In this document: piece after piece, positions 6,854 through 8,269 of the stretch
How the letters are laid out: every line of letters begins with the position of its first letter
Position numbering within the stretch: position 1 is the stretch's first letter
Assembly (NCBI GenBank): GCA_047628385.1
Contig: JBLHVH010000156.1
Span: 1-8,269, forward strand
Source: PZPK01 sp047628385
GTDB lineage: Bacteria; Pseudomonadota; Gammaproteobacteria; Pseudomonadales; Oleiphilaceae
Reading direction: 5' to 3'
Length of the DNA: 8,269 nt
Notes under the pieces: model-generated
What the model was told of the DNA's origin: nothing
The model's database searches: none
The model's input: the letters and a program-made list of their open reading frames with translations, nothing else
Translations under genes and position numbers: made by a program

Positions 6854-8130
6854 TTCATATTATTGGCTTGGGTGTTACGGAATATGCTGAATTAAATCGG
6901 TCTACGCTAGTCGCCTTGGAGAGCTCTAACTGGGTGGTGGGTTCAGAGCGCCAGCTGCAGGTCATTGAGCATTTGAAAGCCGAATCAACTCAAACCAAAA
7001 TACTTCCGCCTTTGCGTGAATTGTCTCATTGGTTAGCGGGTATTAAAGCCTCGGAAAGCGTGAGTATACTGGCATCAGGTGATCCCTTGTTTTATGGCAT
7101 TGGTCGTTGGTTTTCAAAACACTACCCTGCTGAAAAACTTAATTTTTATCCTGCGGTATCGAGTATTCAAGCGGCCTGTCATACCTTGGGCTTATCGTTG
7201 CAAGATGTTGATGTCTTAAGCTTGCATGGGCGCCCTGTTGCGCAAATTCGTAAAACCCTTAAACCAGCCCAAACGCTAGTGGTACTGAGTGATAAAAAAA
7301 GTGTGCCACAGGTTTTAGCGCAAGAATGTCTCAATGCGGGTTTTGAACGTTCTATTATCACGGTGTGTGAAACCTTAGGGTACCCCGAACAAAAGGTCAG
7401 CCGTTTTGAGGTAAGCCACTTAATCGAATCTGATCAAGTCTTTGATCCCTTACATCTAAGTGTGATCGAAGTAAAAGGTAAAGGATTAGTACTACCCAGC
7501 TTTCCGGGTATCCCAAATGAAAGCTTTATTACTGATGTTGCTAACAAGAATAGCATCGAAAAAACGAGCGCGATGCTGACCAAACGCGAAGTTCGTTTAG
7601 CTATTTTATCGCTTATTCAAGCCAATAATGCCGATGTGATTTGGGATGTTGGTGCAGGTTGTGGCTCTGTTGCGGTTGAATTAGCGTATTGGAATAAGCA
7701 GGTTCAAGTGCATGCCATTGAACATCATGAAGCACGATTGGCTTGCCTTGAAGCAAATCGTGATCGCTTTGGTGTGGTATCTCAACTCAATATTATCGCC
7801 GGTAAAGCGCCTGAAAAATTGTCAGGTCTTCCTGATCCAACTAAAGTTTTTATTGGTGGCAGCGGCGGTTCATTGCCTGAAATACTCATGCTTGCTTGGC
7901 AAAAACTTCCCATAGGCGGCTTGTTAGTCGCGTCTGCTGTTACCGAGGCCACAAAACAATACTTGTTTCAGTTTATGAATATGCGTGAAAGTGCGCAGGA
8001 TGTTGAACTTGAAACCTTACAAGTCAGTGTCAGCAAAGGTAGTAAACTTGCTGGGCAATTACTCTATCGCCCCAGTTTACCGGTCACGCTGTTTAAGTTT
8101 ATGAAGTTGGCGGAGCAAAAAAATGACTAA
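6850..8130 (+). CDS. cobL: Precorrin-6Y C5,15-methyltransferase, decarboxylating (CobL, fused CbiE-CbiT)
   Basis: Bifunctional SAM-dependent enzyme: methylates C5 and C15 of precorrin-6B and decarboxylates the C12 acetate, giving precorrin-8X for CobH. The 426 residues match the usual fused length. The CbiE-like tetrapyrrole methylase domain (about 1-210) shows IIGLGVTE (4-11), VVGSERQL (29-36), ASGDPLFYGIGR (75-86) and PAVSSIQAAC (101-110). After a linker, the CbiT-like Rossmann domain (about 243-410) begins with LTKREVRLAIL, has the SAM motif DVGAGCGSVAVE (266-277), the acidic AIEHHE (289-294) and FIGGSGG (334-340). The start is a TTG overlapping the cobH stop as TTGA. It is the only start that keeps the first beta strand, and it is backed by an AGGTGA site. 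The fused form is the one normally found in the late-cobalt pathway. The 3' end overlaps cobI by 8 nt. Confidence 0.96.
   Translation: MIHIIGLGVTEYAELNRSTLVALESSNWVVGSERQLQVIEHLKAESTQTKILPPLRELSHWLAGIKASESVSILASGDPLFYGIGRWFSKHYPAEKLNFYPAVSSIQAACHTLGLSLQDVDVLSLHGRPVAQIRKTLKPAQTLVVLSDKKSVPQVLAQECLNAGFERSIITVCETLGYPEQKVSRFEVSHLIESDQVFDPLHLSVIEVKGKGLVLPSFPGIPNESFITDVANKNSIEKTSAMLTKREVRLAILSLIQANNADVIWDVGAGCGSVAVELAYWNKQVQVHAIEHHEARLACLEANRDRFGVVSQLNIIAGKAPEKLSGLPDPTKVFIGGSGGSLPEILMLAWQKLPIGGLLVASAVTEATKQYLFQFMNMRESAQDVELETLQVSVSKGSKLAGQLLYRPSLPVTLFKFMKLAEQKND
8112..8115 (+). promoter_or_regulatory. Ribosome binding site of cobI
   Basis: GGAG within the last codons of cobL, followed by an A-rich 7-nt spacer and the ATG at 8123. 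It supports this start over the in-frame ATG at 8135. Confidence 0.6.
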
Positions 8131-8269
8131 GTCAATGATAGACATTCCTTCAAATGATGGCATTTTTTATGGCGTTGGTGTGGGGCCGGGTGATCCTGAA
8201 TTAATTACGCTAAAAGCAGCGAGGTTGATTCAGCAAGCGGACGTTATTGCTTATTTATCTAATAAGCAA
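8123..8269 (+). CDS. cobI: Precorrin-2 C20-methyltransferase (CobI/CbiL), 3'-truncated by the window edge
   Basis: First 49 codons, open to the last base of the window. After a polar N-terminus of about 12 residues comes FYGVGVGPGDPELITLKAAR (15-34), the glycine-rich SAM-binding start of tetrapyrrole methylases, followed by LIQQADVIAYLSNKQ. GVGVGPGDPEL.TLKA with ADVIAY is the form typical of the precorrin-2 C20-methyltransferase. CobI methylates precorrin-2 to precorrin-3A, the first dedicated corrin step after the sirohydrochlorin branch. Other family members (CobJ, CobM) have related N-termini, so the assignment is strong but based on a short stretch. The gene overlaps cobL by 8 nt and so is probably translated from the same message. 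Confidence 0.85.
   Translation, partial: MTKSMIDIPSNDGIFYGVGVGPGDPELITLKAARLIQQADVIAYLSNKQ

Noticed and set aside
7712..7915. Plus-strand 67-codon frame inside cobL
   Set aside because: It is an out-of-frame shadow of the CbiT domain, where the cobL frame has a complete SAM motif and family blocks.

Overview
The window is an uninterrupted, plus-strand segment of a cobalamin (vitamin B12) biosynthesis operon. The visible gene order is [ChlI-ChlD-type chelatase subunit, 5' end cut off] - cobO - cobB - Ni/Co transporter - cbiD - cobK - (small ORF) - cobH/cbiC - cobL - [cobI, 3' end cut off]. Nothing on the minus strand looks like a real gene. No RNA gene, insertion sequence, CRISPR array or clear terminator was found, and no stretch longer than 139 bases lacks a recognised gene.

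The moderately AT-rich composition, the protein sequences and the gene set suggest a proteobacterium, probably a gammaproteobacterium. This is inference; no marker gene is present. The set is a hybrid. The late-cobalt (aerobic-type) signatures are a fused CbiE-CbiT enzyme (CobL), a CobH-type mutase, CobO, CobB and a ChlI/ChlD-type chelatase subunit of the kind that partners CobN. The C1 methylation step, however, is supplied by CbiD, the enzyme named from the anaerobic pathway, rather than CobF. The same combination is known from pseudomonads, so it is unusual but not new.

Layout: positions 1-1280 hold the end of the AAA+ lid, a Pro/Ser/Lys-rich linker and a VWA domain of the chelatase subunit. 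The next three genes are corrinoid adenosyltransferase (1284-1880), a,c-diamide synthase (1880-3304) and a small NiCoT-like metal permease (3294-4106). They are linked by a 3-nt gap, a 1-nt overlap and an 11-nt overlap. After 48 nt comes cbiD (4155-5261), and 28 nt later cobK (5290-6063). A 139-nt AT-rich gap holds a possible 44-codon ORF that fills it almost exactly. Then come cobH (6203-6853), cobL (TTG start, 6850-8130) and the first 49 codons of cobI (8123 onward).

Together the genes cover methylation at C20 (CobI), C1 (CbiD), and C5 and C15 with decarboxylation (CobL), corrin ring reduction (CobK), methyl migration (CobH), a,c-amidation (CobB), cobalt supply (permease), cobalt insertion (chelatase subunit) and adenosylation (CobO). 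CobJ, CobM, CobG/CobZ and CobN activities would be expected outside the window. The tight spacing suggests one transcript. A B12 riboswitch, if there is one, should lie upstream of the window.

I found no clearly undescribed system. The best candidates for a second look are the small ORF between cobK and cobH, the hybrid CbiD/late-cobalt chemistry, and a perfect 9-bp hairpin inside the transporter's histidine-rich loop.
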